The position numbers and the translations under genes are program-made. A stretch of 61,755 nt of DNA from Flavobacteriales bacterium (GTDB lineage Bacteria; Bacteroidota; Bacteroidia; Flavobacteriales; UBA1820). The notes beneath the pieces are model-generated. The model was not told where the DNA came from. It worked only from the letters and a program-made list of their open reading frames with translations, and did not search any database. Below, in pieces: positions 52,458 through 60,559 of this stretch (position 1 is its first letter; every line of letters starts with the position of its first letter). Location of the stretch: the NCBI GenBank assembly GCA_017620815.1, contig JAGAUI010000009.1, forward strand, positions 1-61,755, in the 5' to 3' direction.

Positions 52458-53231
52458 ATGAATAAAGAAGAAAAACGTCCACTCATACTTATAAGCAATG
52501 ACGATGGAATAGATGCTCCGGGGATACGTTCACTTGTAGATTTTGTAAGTGATATGGGTGAAGTATGGGTAGTAGCACCATCTACCGTTCAGTCTGGTAA
52601 GGGACACGCTATAACACTGGATGGAATAATAAAAGTAGAAAAAGCCACCCCTCGCAATGGCAGCGTGGTAGAATACCGCTGTGCAGGAACCCCTGCCGAC
52701 TGTGTAAAAATAGCCAAAAACTCTCTCCTACCCCGTGTGCCAGATATATGCCTTTCGGGGATAAATCATGGGAGTAATGCGGCTATAAACGTCATATATT
52801 CGGGGACAATGGCAGCCGCTATAGAGGCTGGAGTGGAAGGAATACCTGCCATAGGATTTTCACTATGTGACCTAGATTGGGATGCACCAATGGGACATTT
52901 GCGAGAATACATAAGGCTTATAACTCATACAGCTCTAGAAAAAGGTCTTCCAGCACACACAGTTCTCAATGTGAATTTTCCTACTGGAGAGATAAAAGGC
53001 ATGAAGGTATGTCGTCAGGCTGCTACACGTTGGGAGAAGGAGTTTGAAAAGAGAAAAAATCCCCGCGGAGGTGATTACTATTGGATGGTAGGGCATCCTA
53101 TATGTCTAGAAGAAAACGGAGAGGATACAGACCACTGGGCTTTATCTCACGGCTATGTGTCCATCGTTCCTACCACATATGACCTTACAGCCCATAGCTC
53201 TATGTCTGTGATAGAGAAATGGGAACTATAA
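52458..53231 (+). CDS. surE: 5'-nucleotidase SurE
   Basis: Metal-dependent nucleoside monophosphatase (257 residues), linked to stationary-phase survival. It begins with the conserved ILISNDDGIDAPGIRSLVDF (metal-binding DD), followed by PSTVQSGKGHAITL, GTPADCVKIA and SGINHGSNAAINVIYSGTMA. Within the rlmN operon between the prenyl synthase and lpxB. Confidence 0.95.
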   Translation: MNKEEKRPLILISNDDGIDAPGIRSLVDFVSDMGEVWVVAPSTVQSGKGHAITLDGIIKVEKATPRNGSVVEYRCAGTPADCVKIAKNSLLPRVPDICLSGINHGSNAAINVIYSGTMAAAIEAGVEGIPAIGFSLCDLDWDAPMGHLREYIRLITHTALEKGLPAHTVLNVNFPTGEIKGMKVCRQAATRWEKEFEKRKNPRGGDYYWMVGHPICLEENGEDTDHWALSHGYVSIVPTTYDLTAHSSMSVIEKWEL

Positions 53232-53250
53232 CATCTTAACTGGTGATAAT

Positions 53251-54363
53251 ATGAAGTACTATATCATTTCTGGAGAAGCATCGGGAGACTTACACGGTAG
53301 TAACCTTATACGCGAGATAATAAAAAAAGACCCTGCCGCTCAAATAAGAGCATGGGGAGGAGATATGATGCGTGAAGCAGGTGCTACGGTAGTCAAGCAT
53401 TATAAGGATTTGGCATTTATGGGATTTGCAGAAGTCGTTGCCAATCTGCGTACCATACTGGGCAATATGTCATTCTGTAAAAAAGACATTAAGGAATTTG
53501 CTCCAGATGCTGTTATATTTATAGACTACCCGGGCTTTAATCTCAATATAGCCAGATGGTGTAAAGACAAAGGATACAAGACTATATACTACATATCTCC
53601 ACAGGTGTGGGCATGGAAGGAAGGACGAGTGAAAGGCATTCGTAGAAATGTGGACCATATGATTATAATCCTGCCATTTGAGAAGGAATTTTATGAAAAA
53701 CATCACTATCATGCAGACTATGTAGGACACCCTCTACTAGATGCCCTATCCCAACGTAAGGCTCCTGTGAGAGAAGATTTCTGCACAGAACATGATTTGG
53801 ATTCACGACCTATCATCGCACTTCTTCCGGGAAGTCGCCGTCAAGAGATAAGAGCAATGCTTCCCGTTATGGCTTCGCTTGTCAAGGATTATCCACAGTA
53901 CCAATGGGTGCTTGCTGCAGCTCCTTCTCAAAGCGTGGATTTCTATAAAAGTATCATAGGTTCATTGCCTGTAAAAATCATTGCAGGAGAGACTTATGCT
54001 ATACTATCGCTGGCACATGCAGCATTAGTAACATCGGGAACGGCAACACTTGAAACGGCACTTATAGGTACTCCCCAAGTGGTGTGTTATAAGGGTAATC
54101 CTATATCATACATTATAGGGCGTATGGTGGTCAAGGTCAAATACATCTCTCTGGTAAACCTCATAGCCAATGCTCCTGTAGTTACAGAACTCATACAGGG
54201 AGACCTTAATACTGCACGTCTGCATTATGAGTTCCGTCGTATCATAGATGGAGCCTCCCGCCAGAAGATGATAGACGATTATGCCAATATACGTCATATA
54301 TTGGGTGACGGAGGAGCTTCACAGCGTGCTGCCAGCCTTATAGTCAAATACACAGAAAGATAA
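53251..54363 (+). CDS. lpxB: Lipid-A-disaccharide synthase
   Basis: GT19 glycosyltransferase condensing UDP-2,3-diacylglucosamine and lipid X, an inner-membrane-associated step of lipid A synthesis. The 370 residues include ISGEASGDLHGSNLI, FIDYPGFNLNIARW, YYISPQVWAWKEGRVKGIRR, PFEKEFYEKH, LLPGSRRQEI and SGTATLETALIGTPQVVCYK. The length is standard. It lies 19 bp after surE and 11 bp before comEC. Confidence 0.97.
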   Translation: MKYYIISGEASGDLHGSNLIREIIKKDPAAQIRAWGGDMMREAGATVVKHYKDLAFMGFAEVVANLRTILGNMSFCKKDIKEFAPDAVIFIDYPGFNLNIARWCKDKGYKTIYYISPQVWAWKEGRVKGIRRNVDHMIIILPFEKEFYEKHHYHADYVGHPLLDALSQRKAPVREDFCTEHDLDSRPIIALLPGSRRQEIRAMLPVMASLVKDYPQYQWVLAAAPSQSVDFYKSIIGSLPVKIIAGETYAILSLAHAALVTSGTATLETALIGTPQVVCYKGNPISYIIGRMVVKVKYISLVNLIANAPVVTELIQGDLNTARLHYEFRRIIDGASRQKMIDDYANIRHILGDGGASQRAASLIVKYTER

Positions 54364-54374
54364 ATACTATACTC

Positions 54375-56252
54375 ATGTCCTCGCTAGTAGCATTTGTACT
54401 TTTTATAGCCTTTGCCTGCGGGGTTGCCTTGGGTGGAAGTACATCTCTAGGGGTGGCATTGCCTCTTGTGTTTATAGTGGGAGGCATCACGTTATGGGTG
54501 TATCGTTATCATAGCCCATCATACATTAAAACTCTTACCACAATAGTTCTTATTGTGTGTATAGGATTGTCTTATAGTAGCTATATAAACTACCGTCAAA
54601 AGGAGATAGATAGCACTCTGCCGTATTATATGGCGGTAGATATAAAAGGAAAGGTAAGTGAAGTGTCTTCTGTCAATGATTATGGTAGATGTAGGGTAAA
54701 GATAAATGGCATATCTTCTCCTCAACTTAAAGGCTTACACCAGTTATATGCTTTACATTCTTACATAGACTCTTCACGCAATGTGAAAAGAGGCGACAGC
54801 GTCAAGGTTCGCAGCCTGCTGATACCTATAAATGCGGCTCTTTCTCCAGATGAGGTAGATTATTCCCGCATCTTCAGAGCGGACGGCGTGATAGGGACTA
54901 TAAACGGTGATGATATGGATATAATTCCATCACCAGAGGGTGGAACTACATTGAGGGAGAGGATAATAAATAGCATAAATACATATCTAGATAAAGCGGG
55001 TCTTACGCCGTATGCGTGCGAGACTATACGAGCATTGCTGCTGGGAGATAAACAAGATATGTCTCCTAGTCTTAAATCCAGTCTGGCAGATGCTGGAGTG
55101 ATACATCTTTTTACCGTGTCTGGAATGCATGTTGCTATGATAGCGTTTATGATGTGGAATTTATTATTCTTTTTAAGGGGTAGAAAGATAATACGGTCAT
55201 CATTGGTGGTTGCTTCACTATTTTTCTATGGCTATCTTACAGCTTGGGAGGCACCTGTAACGCGTGCTGTGTGGACGTTTGCCATCATCACGCTAGCCTC
55301 TGCCAATCCTGAAAGAGGGAATAATTCGCTTTCTGCACTGGGTATAGCTGGGATACTCTATCTCATACTTTTCCCTACCGATATATCTAATGCGGGATTT
55401 GCTATGAGTTATACGGCTACTGCAGCCATTATTATTTTTTATAAACGGTATGGGGAGTGGAAAAAACGAATGCCTAGAATACCTGCCTATTTTACATCGG
55501 TGCTGTGTACTACACTATGTGCTCAGGTAGCTCTATTGCCATTTATACTTTATTATTTCGGAGGATTTAATCTCCTTTTTCCCCTTACCAATCTGCTGAT
55601 GATACCATATGTTACACTGTATCTCTTTCCGTTTTCGGCATTAGTAGTTATAATGGCTATATTTGGAGTAAAATGGGAATGGGTGTATGGAGCGTATGAA
55701 ACCTCGTGTGAATGGATATATGGTATAATAGAACGTGCTGCTATGTGGGACGAAGCCATGGTAAGAGGTGTAGATATAGACCTGTGGGGTGCTGTTGCAC
55801 TGGCAATGATGATATGGGGGGCATTGGTTTATGTGGTGGGAAAGAGAAAAATGGCTGCCTATATGCTAGTGCTAGGAGTAGTGATATCACTTGCTGGCTC
55901 TATAATAAAAAATGCAGATTCATACTCCCTGCTATGCTATGACAGAAATAAGAGAATGTTTTATATAGAAAATAACTCTCATGAAAAAATCCCATGTAGT
56001 TATGGTAGAAAAGCATTTGTCGGTACGCAGACTCTATGTATGGCAAATGACTGGCGTTATGAGTTCCCAGATGATGATAACTATGTCCTTGTTACAGAAC
56101 GGTTTTTCTATCCAGAAACCAAACCTGCAATAGTTGTAACATCCCCATATACTCCTTATAGTGATATGATAAAATGGAAAAAGTGGTGTGATAAGTATAA
56201 CATATTTCTCCACGATATGAAAGACAGTGGGTATTATGTCATCTATGACTGA
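54375..56252 (+). CDS. comEC: ComEC/Rec2-family DNA-uptake membrane protein
   Basis: A 625-residue polytopic inner-membrane protein related to the DNA-uptake channel ComEC. After two N-terminal membrane segments comes a DUF4131-like OB domain (about 70-175), then the competence core with LLLGDKQDMSPSLKSSLADA, GVIHLFTVSGMHVAMIAFMM and seven to eight further membrane segments. The C-terminal part (about 520-625) is soluble but shows no HxHxDH motif, so the metallo-beta-lactamase domain of longer ComEC proteins is absent. With comM elsewhere in the window it suggests natural transformation capacity, which is an inference. Confidence 0.92.
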   Translation: MSSLVAFVLFIAFACGVALGGSTSLGVALPLVFIVGGITLWVYRYHSPSYIKTLTTIVLIVCIGLSYSSYINYRQKEIDSTLPYYMAVDIKGKVSEVSSVNDYGRCRVKINGISSPQLKGLHQLYALHSYIDSSRNVKRGDSVKVRSLLIPINAALSPDEVDYSRIFRADGVIGTINGDDMDIIPSPEGGTTLRERIINSINTYLDKAGLTPYACETIRALLLGDKQDMSPSLKSSLADAGVIHLFTVSGMHVAMIAFMMWNLLFFLRGRKIIRSSLVVASLFFYGYLTAWEAPVTRAVWTFAIITLASANPERGNNSLSALGIAGILYLILFPTDISNAGFAMSYTATAAIIIFYKRYGEWKKRMPRIPAYFTSVLCTTLCAQVALLPFILYYFGGFNLLFPLTNLLMIPYVTLYLFPFSALVVIMAIFGVKWEWVYGAYETSCEWIYGIIERAAMWDEAMVRGVDIDLWGAVALAMMIWGALVYVVGKRKMAAYMLVLGVVISLAGSIIKNADSYSLLCYDRNKRMFYIENNSHEKIPCSYGRKAFVGTQTLCMANDWRYEFPDDDNYVLVTERFFYPETKPAIVVTSPYTPYSDMIKWKKWCDKYNIFLHDMKDSGYYVIYD

Positions 56253-56257
56253 TGAGT

Positions 56258-56300
56258 CTTCTGAACAATGGGCAGCCTACGGCTGCCCATTGTTCAGAAG
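56258..56300. repeat. 20-bp perfect hairpin between comEC and the OmpA-like gene
   Basis: Left arm 56258-56277 and right arm 56281-56300 are exact complements (CTTCTGAACAATGGGCAGCC), loop TAC. It lies between convergent genes where terminators occur elsewhere, but no T run follows on either strand. It may still end transcription weakly or stabilise 3' ends. Confidence 0.8.
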
Positions 56301-56305
56301 GATAT

Positions 56306-56785
56306 CTACTTATTTCTAATAGGAATAGCTATTGCTGTGTTGTCTTTTATTCTTTCGGCGGGGGAGAGTCCTATGTTTATACCTTCTATAAGGTATTGGT
56401 TTTGGTTTACTTTAAGTGTGGTCTTAAAATAGTCTTCTTTAATCCCTAGTGTCTTTATAAGGTAGGACTTAAGAGTAAGAGCACGTTTGCGGGCTAGACG
56501 TTCATATGAACGTTTGTTTTCATCTCCTTTTACACTGCTTACTACCGTTATAAGGTATTCGCCACTACGCAACTGTGCTATACATTTGTTAATGTGGCTG
56601 GAGAGGTTTTTAAGGGCATAACTGTTTTCTCCATATTCTTTATAGAGTGTGCTTTTACCTTCGGGGAACGATATTGAATATTTTGTGAACTGTGGTTCCT
56701 GTATTGCCGAAGAAGTTATCATATTCTGTGATAATGCACTCATAGCAAAACATAATAAAAGCGTGGCTGTAAATAATTTTTTCAT
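56306..56785 (-). CDS. Exported OmpA-C-like protein
   Basis: A 159-residue periplasmic protein (signal MKKLFTATLLLCFAMSALSQ). After a short beta part (YSISFPEGKSTLYKEYGENS) comes a region with the layout of an OmpA-type peptidoglycan-binding domain: a SSVKGDENKRSYERLARKRA segment and LTLKSYLIKTLGI, then a final strand. Similarity is distant. I start it at 56785, behind a -7 box at 56806-56813; the longer open frame upstream is antisense to the DUF456 gene and not real. Confidence 0.7.
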   Translation of the reverse strand: MKKLFTATLLLCFAMSALSQNMITSSAIQEPQFTKYSISFPEGKSTLYKEYGENSYALKNLSSHINKCIAQLRSGEYLITVVSSVKGDENKRSYERLARKRALTLKSYLIKTLGIKEDYFKTTLKVNQNQYLIEGINIGLSPAERIKDNTAIAIPIRNK

Positions 56786-56805
56786 AACGTTCTGTGTATT
56801 TGATA

Positions 56806-56813
56806 CAAATATA
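56806..56813 (-). promoter_or_regulatory. Promoter -7 box for the OmpA-like gene
   Basis: TATATTTG on the minus strand, 20 bp upstream of the ATG at 56785; divergent from the DUF456 promoter. Confidence 0.6.
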
Positions 56814-56866
56814 GACCAATATAGATATAGAACAAAATTTTTCTGCCTCAAAAATAAATTTATCGC

Positions 56867-56874
56867 TATATTTG
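56867..56874 (+). promoter_or_regulatory. Promoter -7 box for the DUF456 gene
   Basis: TATATTTG; leader of about 30 nt to the ATG at 56910. Confidence 0.6.
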
Positions 56875-56909
56875 GCATATTATTTGATATAAAACCAAAT
56901 CTTGCACCT

Positions 56910-57422
56910 ATGGATACACTTTGGATAATTATAGTTATCATTTTACAGATAGTAGCTATGGCAGGGACTATAATCCCCGTCCTGCCTAGTATCACGATAG
57001 CATGGGCTGGAATGCTTATGCTATACCTTTTAGTAGGCCCAGAAGCTATAAACGGGACTACATTTATATGGGCTAGTGTTGCCGCTATTGCAGCCAAAGC
57101 ACTAGACTTATTACTTCCTCTATGGGGAGTAAAACTATTCGGAGGAACCAAAAGCGGAGTCAATGGAGCAACGATAGGAATGGTGGTAGCTCTGCTGTGG
57201 TCGTTTACTCCGTTTGCGGCAATTATAAACCCTATCATAGCTATGGTGGTTTTTCCTATAATAGGTGCGTTTATAGGGGAGAAAAGAGCATCAGGAGGGG
57301 ACAATCGTAAGGCTTGGGGCGGAGCATGGGGTTCGTTGCTAGGATTTTTCCTTACTATCGGCATCAAGTTTATCCTTATAGCTTGGTATCTGTATATTAC
57401 GATAGCATATATTGTAAAATAG
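56910..57422 (+). CDS. DUF456 family membrane protein
   Basis: A 170-residue integral membrane protein with four to five hydrophobic segments. The start MDTLWIIIVIILQIVAMAGT and IIPVLPSITIAWAGMLMLYL, then GGTKSGVNGATIGMVVALLW and FPIIGAFIGEKRASG, match DUF456. Gly/Ala-rich loops with repeated small-residue patterns recall Gly-zipper proteins. Function unknown. I start it at 56910; the in-frame ATG at 56649 lies inside the opposite gene. Confidence 0.85.
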   Translation: MDTLWIIIVIILQIVAMAGTIIPVLPSITIAWAGMLMLYLLVGPEAINGTTFIWASVAAIAAKALDLLLPLWGVKLFGGTKSGVNGATIGMVVALLWSFTPFAAIINPIIAMVVFPIIGAFIGEKRASGGDNRKAWGGAWGSLLGFFLTIGIKFILIAWYLYITIAYIVK

Positions 57423-57437
57423 GTGTAACTGGTGAGC

Positions 57438-57490
57438 ATTGTCCCCAAAAATGGGCAGATGCAGGCTGCCCATTTTTGGGGACAATTTTT
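57438..57490 (+). terminator. Terminator of the DUF456 gene, 21-bp stem
   Basis: Left arm 57438-57458 and right arm 57466-57486 are exact complements (ATTGTCCCCAAAAATGGGCA plus G) around a 7-nt loop, followed by four T. Confidence 0.88.
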
Positions 57491-57503
57491 CCCATGTATC
57501 TCT

Positions 57504-57637
57504 ATAAAAAAAGAACTTGCCAAAAAGAAATACATCTATTGACAAGTCCTAAAAACTAACCTATACTAAAAAACTACAACTATGAAACTACTACTAACTT
57601 TTATATATGTATAATAACTACACTTTTCATTTTTAGC
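57504..57637 (-). ncRNA. Candidate small RNA
   Basis: The gap 57423-57918 holds no convincing gene. On the minus strand there is a full promoter (TTG 57673-57671, 21 bp, TATATTTG 57649-57642) followed about 90 nt later by a 9-bp stem (GGACTTGTC / GGCAAGTTC with two G-U pairs) and seven T, which fits a terminator. The transcript of about 130 nt would be AT-rich and contains only an 8-codon open frame. Whether it is functional or a decayed gene is open. Confidence 0.4.
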
Positions 57638-57641
57638 AGTG

Positions 57642-57673
57642 CAAATATACGCTATTTACTTCTTTAAATGCAA
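57642..57673 (-). promoter_or_regulatory. Promoter of the candidate small RNA
   Basis: Minus strand: TTG (57673-57671), 21 bp, TATATTTG (57649-57642). The remaining bases up to 57860 are AT-rich and show nothing I can name. Confidence 0.5.
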
Positions 57674-57865
57674 GATGTTTAAGTGTTTACATAGGAATGG
57701 AATTTGAATAAAGGTCTTTTCATTAACTTAAAGGGTTCTGTTTTTTTTGCAGAGAATACAAAAAATGCCCTCTGTTTTGTCGTTTCATTTTAATTTTGGG
57801 TAAGAGCTGTCATGATTTTTGCGTAGAAAATAAAAATATATAAGGCATAAAATTTAACACTACAC

Positions 57866-57900
57866 ATAAAAAAGCGAGGGGCAAAGCCCCTCGCTTTTAT
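57866..57900 (-). terminator. Terminator of the GH10-like gene
   Basis: AAAAGCGAGGGGC, loop AAA, GCCCCTCGCTTTT; on the minus strand followed by TTTATGTG. Confidence 0.85.
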
Positions 57901-57918
57901 CGTTTATATGTCCAGATG

Positions 57919-59109
57919 TTATTCAGCTACCTGTTCTTCTGGCACTCCTTCTTTATACATCTTGATAGCTTCCGCTACTTCATCCCAACGGTTGCCACCG
58001 CCGCGTTTGCGGTCTAGACCTTCCATAGAGAAGAAACAGAAACCTTTGGAACCGGCTTTACGAGTCATATCCATGAATTCGTATATTTTGCCTTCAGGCA
58101 TATGACCTACAAATAGACCAGAACATAGATATGCTGGGCTTCCTGCTGCAGCAAGAGCTTCAACGCCTTGAGTTGTAGCTGTAGCAACCATTTCATCCTC
58201 CCAACCATAATACTTGTGATAAATCATAGGCAGGATAACGTCAATGTTTTTGAAATTAGCCCAATCCTGACGTACAAGTTTTTTGGATTCTTCTGGAGAT
58301 GCAAATACAGCTGCTGTTGCCATTTTACCTTCGGCTTTGATAGCTTCACATACGTCAGAAGCCTGTTTTGCAAGTACATCCCAACGATACTGCATCCATT
58401 CTTCACACGCAGTAGGGTCTTCTAGCTCCATAGGGTCTATGCCGTGTAGTTCCTTAAATGCAGCACGACATGAATCACAGTAGCAAAAATCCCATAGAGG
58501 ATAAACTTTGTCCTGTACTACGCCACGGGATTCGTGAAGGGCATATGGAAGTATTACATCGGGATAACGTATAAAATCTAGGTGTACACCAGCTAGCCCG
58601 TCTATACGAGCCAATTCTGTGGCACGCTCTTTAAGGTATTCGGTAACTTCGCTACGGGATGGACATAGCCAACGGTAGTGTTCGCGACCATATAGTTTGA
58701 TGTCGTTGCAGGATTCTCCTTGTGCATTGACTTGGTACCAATCTGGGTGAGCCTCACGCAGATGTTTTTCACAACGGTTGGTAGTCCACATCCAAGCATG
58801 TAGTTCTATGCCGTATTTCTGTGCATAAGGAACAGCACGTTCTATGATTTTAATAGCAGCAGAATCTACAAATGTAGTGCTATCAAGTACTACAGGATAA
58901 CCACTATGGCATTCCATAATGATAGCGTCTATGCCTACAGAATCGGCTATGGCAAAATAGTGTTCAAGTTTCTCTTCGCTCATCTTAAGTGAACCCGAAA
59001 CCCAAGCCCATACTTTGTTTACAGCAGGGTCTTCTTCTTGCTGTGCAGGTGCGTTATCACAGGATATAAAAAGTCCCGCACACAGTAGTAGATAAAGTAT
59101 TTTTTTCAT
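57919..59109 (-). CDS. Lipoprotein, family-10-like glycosyl hydrolase (GHL10/DUF187 type)
   Basis: A 396-residue lipoprotein (lipobox LFISC, Cys at about 17) with a TIM-barrel-like domain. Segments typical of the GHL10 (YngK/DUF187) family are VWAWVSGSLKMSEEK, HAWMWTTNRCEKHL, WLCPSRSEVTEYLKERATEL, the acidic GVHLDFIRYPD and VILPMIYHKYYGWEDEMVAT. A CYCDSCRAAF motif near 232 is usual in this group. It may act on peptidoglycan or other glycans; the substrate is unproven. Single gene with a -7 box at 59156-59163. Confidence 0.85.
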   Translation of the reverse strand: MKKILYLLLCAGLFISCDNAPAQQEEDPAVNKVWAWVSGSLKMSEEKLEHYFAIADSVGIDAIIMECHSGYPVVLDSTTFVDSAAIKIIERAVPYAQKYGIELHAWMWTTNRCEKHLREAHPDWYQVNAQGESCNDIKLYGREHYRWLCPSRSEVTEYLKERATELARIDGLAGVHLDFIRYPDVILPYALHESRGVVQDKVYPLWDFCYCDSCRAAFKELHGIDPMELEDPTACEEWMQYRWDVLAKQASDVCEAIKAEGKMATAAVFASPEESKKLVRQDWANFKNIDVILPMIYHKYYGWEDEMVATATTQGVEALAAAGSPAYLCSGLFVGHMPEGKIYEFMDMTRKAGSKGFCFFSMEGLDRKRGGGNRWDEVAEAIKMYKEGVPEEQVAE

Positions 59110-59155
59110 TTTAATAAAGGATATTTATTGGTTTTCTATAAATTAGTCAAGTGTA

Positions 59156-59180
59156 CAAATATACATATTTCAATTGAAAT
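59156..59180 (-). promoter_or_regulatory. Promoter region of the GH10-like gene
   Basis: TATATTTG (59163-59156, minus strand). A 14-bp perfect palindrome ATTTCAATTGAAAT (59167-59180) sits in the spacer, where a regulator could bind. Up to the next terminator at 59276 I see only AT-rich sequence. Confidence 0.5.
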
Positions 59181-59275
59181 CAATGATTTTATTTTCTATT
59201 TTAAAATGTACATATAGTATCTGTTTAATGTGATATCTCTTTATAGGGCAGGTGTTTTACAGTAAATGAATTATT

Positions 59276-59304
59276 TAAAACAAAATCCCCACCCGAAGGG
59301 TGGG
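59276..59304 (-). terminator. Module terminator 1
   Basis: CCCACCC, loop GAA, GGGTGGG (59288-59304); on the minus strand followed by GGATTTTGTTTT. It closes the immunity gene at 59321-59740 and matches two further copies in the island. Confidence 0.8.
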
Positions 59305-59320
59305 AAATAAAATCATTTTT

Positions 59321-59740
59321 CTAATATTTTTTCCATTTTACATATTCTCCATCTGGTTTACCAGCATTTACCCAATCATCATATTTTTTATTGAAAATTT
59401 CAAATTTTTCCTTTATTTCTTGGCTTTCACTACTATATGAATATCCATAAAAAATATCACAATATACTTCTATATATTTATATAAGTTGAACTTTTCAAA
59501 TATTTTAAGTCCTAGTCCATATAATTTTTGTGCTATGTCAAAATCATATCCCCCATACCTTTCAGTATCCCATACATAATTTTTATATTCATTTAGGTAT
59601 TTAACAATGTCATTTTCTTTAAGGGCAACATTCCCAGCTAGGATATCTTCACCAAAAGATATAAGACTATTATATCTATACTGCATATCTCGACTTGTCT
59701 TCCCGTGACGAGCTTCACTCATAAGTTTTTCCAGTGTCAT
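59321..59740 (-). CDS. Probable immunity protein, copy 1
   Basis: A 139-residue helical, acidic cytoplasmic protein, roughly 70 % identical by eye to the product of 59972-60400. The first 30 residues (MTLEKLMSEARHGKTSRDMQ) and the centre (YVWDTERYGGYDFDIAQKLY) are almost identical and the C-terminal part is more divergent. I do not know the family. It starts 2 nt after the stop of an ATG-less toxin tail remnant, the standard order of polymorphic toxin and immunity genes, hence the call. It has no promoter that I trust beyond a -7-like motif inside the tail. Confidence 0.7.
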   Translation of the reverse strand: MTLEKLMSEARHGKTSRDMQYRYNSLISFGEDILAGNVALKENDIVKYLNEYKNYVWDTERYGGYDFDIAQKLYGLGLKIFEKFNLYKYIEVYCDIFYGYSYSSESQEIKEKFEIFNKKYDDWVNAGKPDGEYVKWKKY

Positions 59741-59742
59741 AT

Positions 59743-59895
59743 TTATTCTATTTTAAATTCTTCTATTTTTACGGCATCTGTCCATTGGCGTCTATTAGGA
59801 ATGAGGATTTGTTTAGCTCCGCCTTTTCTTTTTAAACTCCCTTGTCTGGAGGGAGCTATTTTGTTTTCAAAGATACGAATGTTTTTATGATAAAC
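59743..59895 (-). pseudogene. Orphan toxin tail, copy 1
   Basis: An open frame without ATG runs to the stop at 59743 and encodes KNIRIFENKIAPSRQGSLKR followed by KGGAKQILIPNRRQWTDAVK and IEEFKIE. It is 36 of 47 residues identical to the frame at 60403-60552. It begins right at the preceding terminator hairpin, so it cannot be a complete gene; I read it as the C-terminal stub of a toxin domain I do not recognise. Confidence 0.65.
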
Positions 59896-59904
59896 TATGT
59901 AGGC

Positions 59905-59932
59905 AAAAAAATCCCCACCCGAAAGGGTGGGG
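59905..59932 (-). terminator. Module terminator 2
   Basis: CCCCACCC, loop GAAA, GGGTGGGG; on the minus strand followed by ATTTTTTT. Second copy of the island terminator. Confidence 0.85.
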
Positions 59933-59971
59933 TAACATTTTTATTTATAGTGCAAATATGACAAATAGCGT

Positions 59972-60400
59972 CTATCTACCTTTAACATTTCTCCATCTCA
60001 CGTATTCTCCTTCTGGACTGCCAGCTTTTATCCAAGCATGATAAATCTTTAAGAATTCTTCATACTCATCTTTAATTTTTTGATTATTACTACTGTAAGA
60101 ATATCCTCGAAAGACATCGTGATAAACTTCTATATATTTATATAGATTAAATTTTTCAAAAATTTTAAGTCCTTGGCCATATAATTTTTGAGCTATATCA
60201 AAATCATATCCACCATACCTTTCTGTATCCCATACATATCTTAGACATTCATCAAGGTATTTTATAATTTCCTTTTCTGTAAGCTGAATTTTATCATTTA
60301 GGATATCTTCACCAAAGGATATAAGGCTGTTATATCTATACGGCATATCACGGCTTGTTTCACCATGACGGGCTTCACTCATAAGTTTTTCCAGTGTCAT
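59972..60400 (-). CDS. Probable immunity protein, copy 2
   Basis: A 142-residue paralogue of the 59321-59740 product with the same blocks (MTLEKLMSEARHGETSRDMP, SLISFGEDIL, GLKIFEKFNLYKYIEVYHDV) and a diverged end. It again starts 2 nt after the stop of a toxin tail remnant. Tandem duplication of the whole tail-plus-immunity module explains both. Keeping intact reading frames in both copies while the toxin parts are stubs suggests selection for immunity against neighbours. Confidence 0.7.
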   Translation of the reverse strand: MTLEKLMSEARHGETSRDMPYRYNSLISFGEDILNDKIQLTEKEIIKYLDECLRYVWDTERYGGYDFDIAQKLYGQGLKIFEKFNLYKYIEVYHDVFRGYSYSSNNQKIKDEYEEFLKIYHAWIKAGSPEGEYVRWRNVKGR

Positions 60401-60402
60401 AT

Positions 60403-60552
60403 TTATTCTATTTTAAGTTCTTCTATTTTTACAGCATCTGTCCATATACTTCTATCTGGAACGAGGATTTGTTTAGCTCCTCCTATTCTTTTTATCTCTC
60501 CTTGAGAGGAAGGAGCGATTATGCTTTCAAATATACGTATGTTTTTTGTAAT
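60403..60552 (-). pseudogene. Orphan toxin tail, copy 2
   Basis: ATG-less frame encoding KNIRIFESIIAPSSQGEIKR followed by IGGAKQILVPDRSIWTDAVK and IEELKIE, ending at 60403. It starts at module terminator 3. The changes against copy 1 keep the frame open and hydrophobicity similar, as expected for homologous toxin ends that diverged before truncation. Confidence 0.65.
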
Positions 60553-60559
60553 AACAGTG

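Noticed and set aside
56786-57535. 250-codon N-terminal extension of the OmpA-like gene
   Set aside because: It is antisense to the clear DUF456 gene, and a signal peptide and promoter fix the true start at 56785.
57581-57613. Ten-codon frame MKLLLTFIYV, possibly a leader peptide
   Set aside because: No promoter on that strand and no downstream gene to regulate; probably chance in AT-rich sequence.
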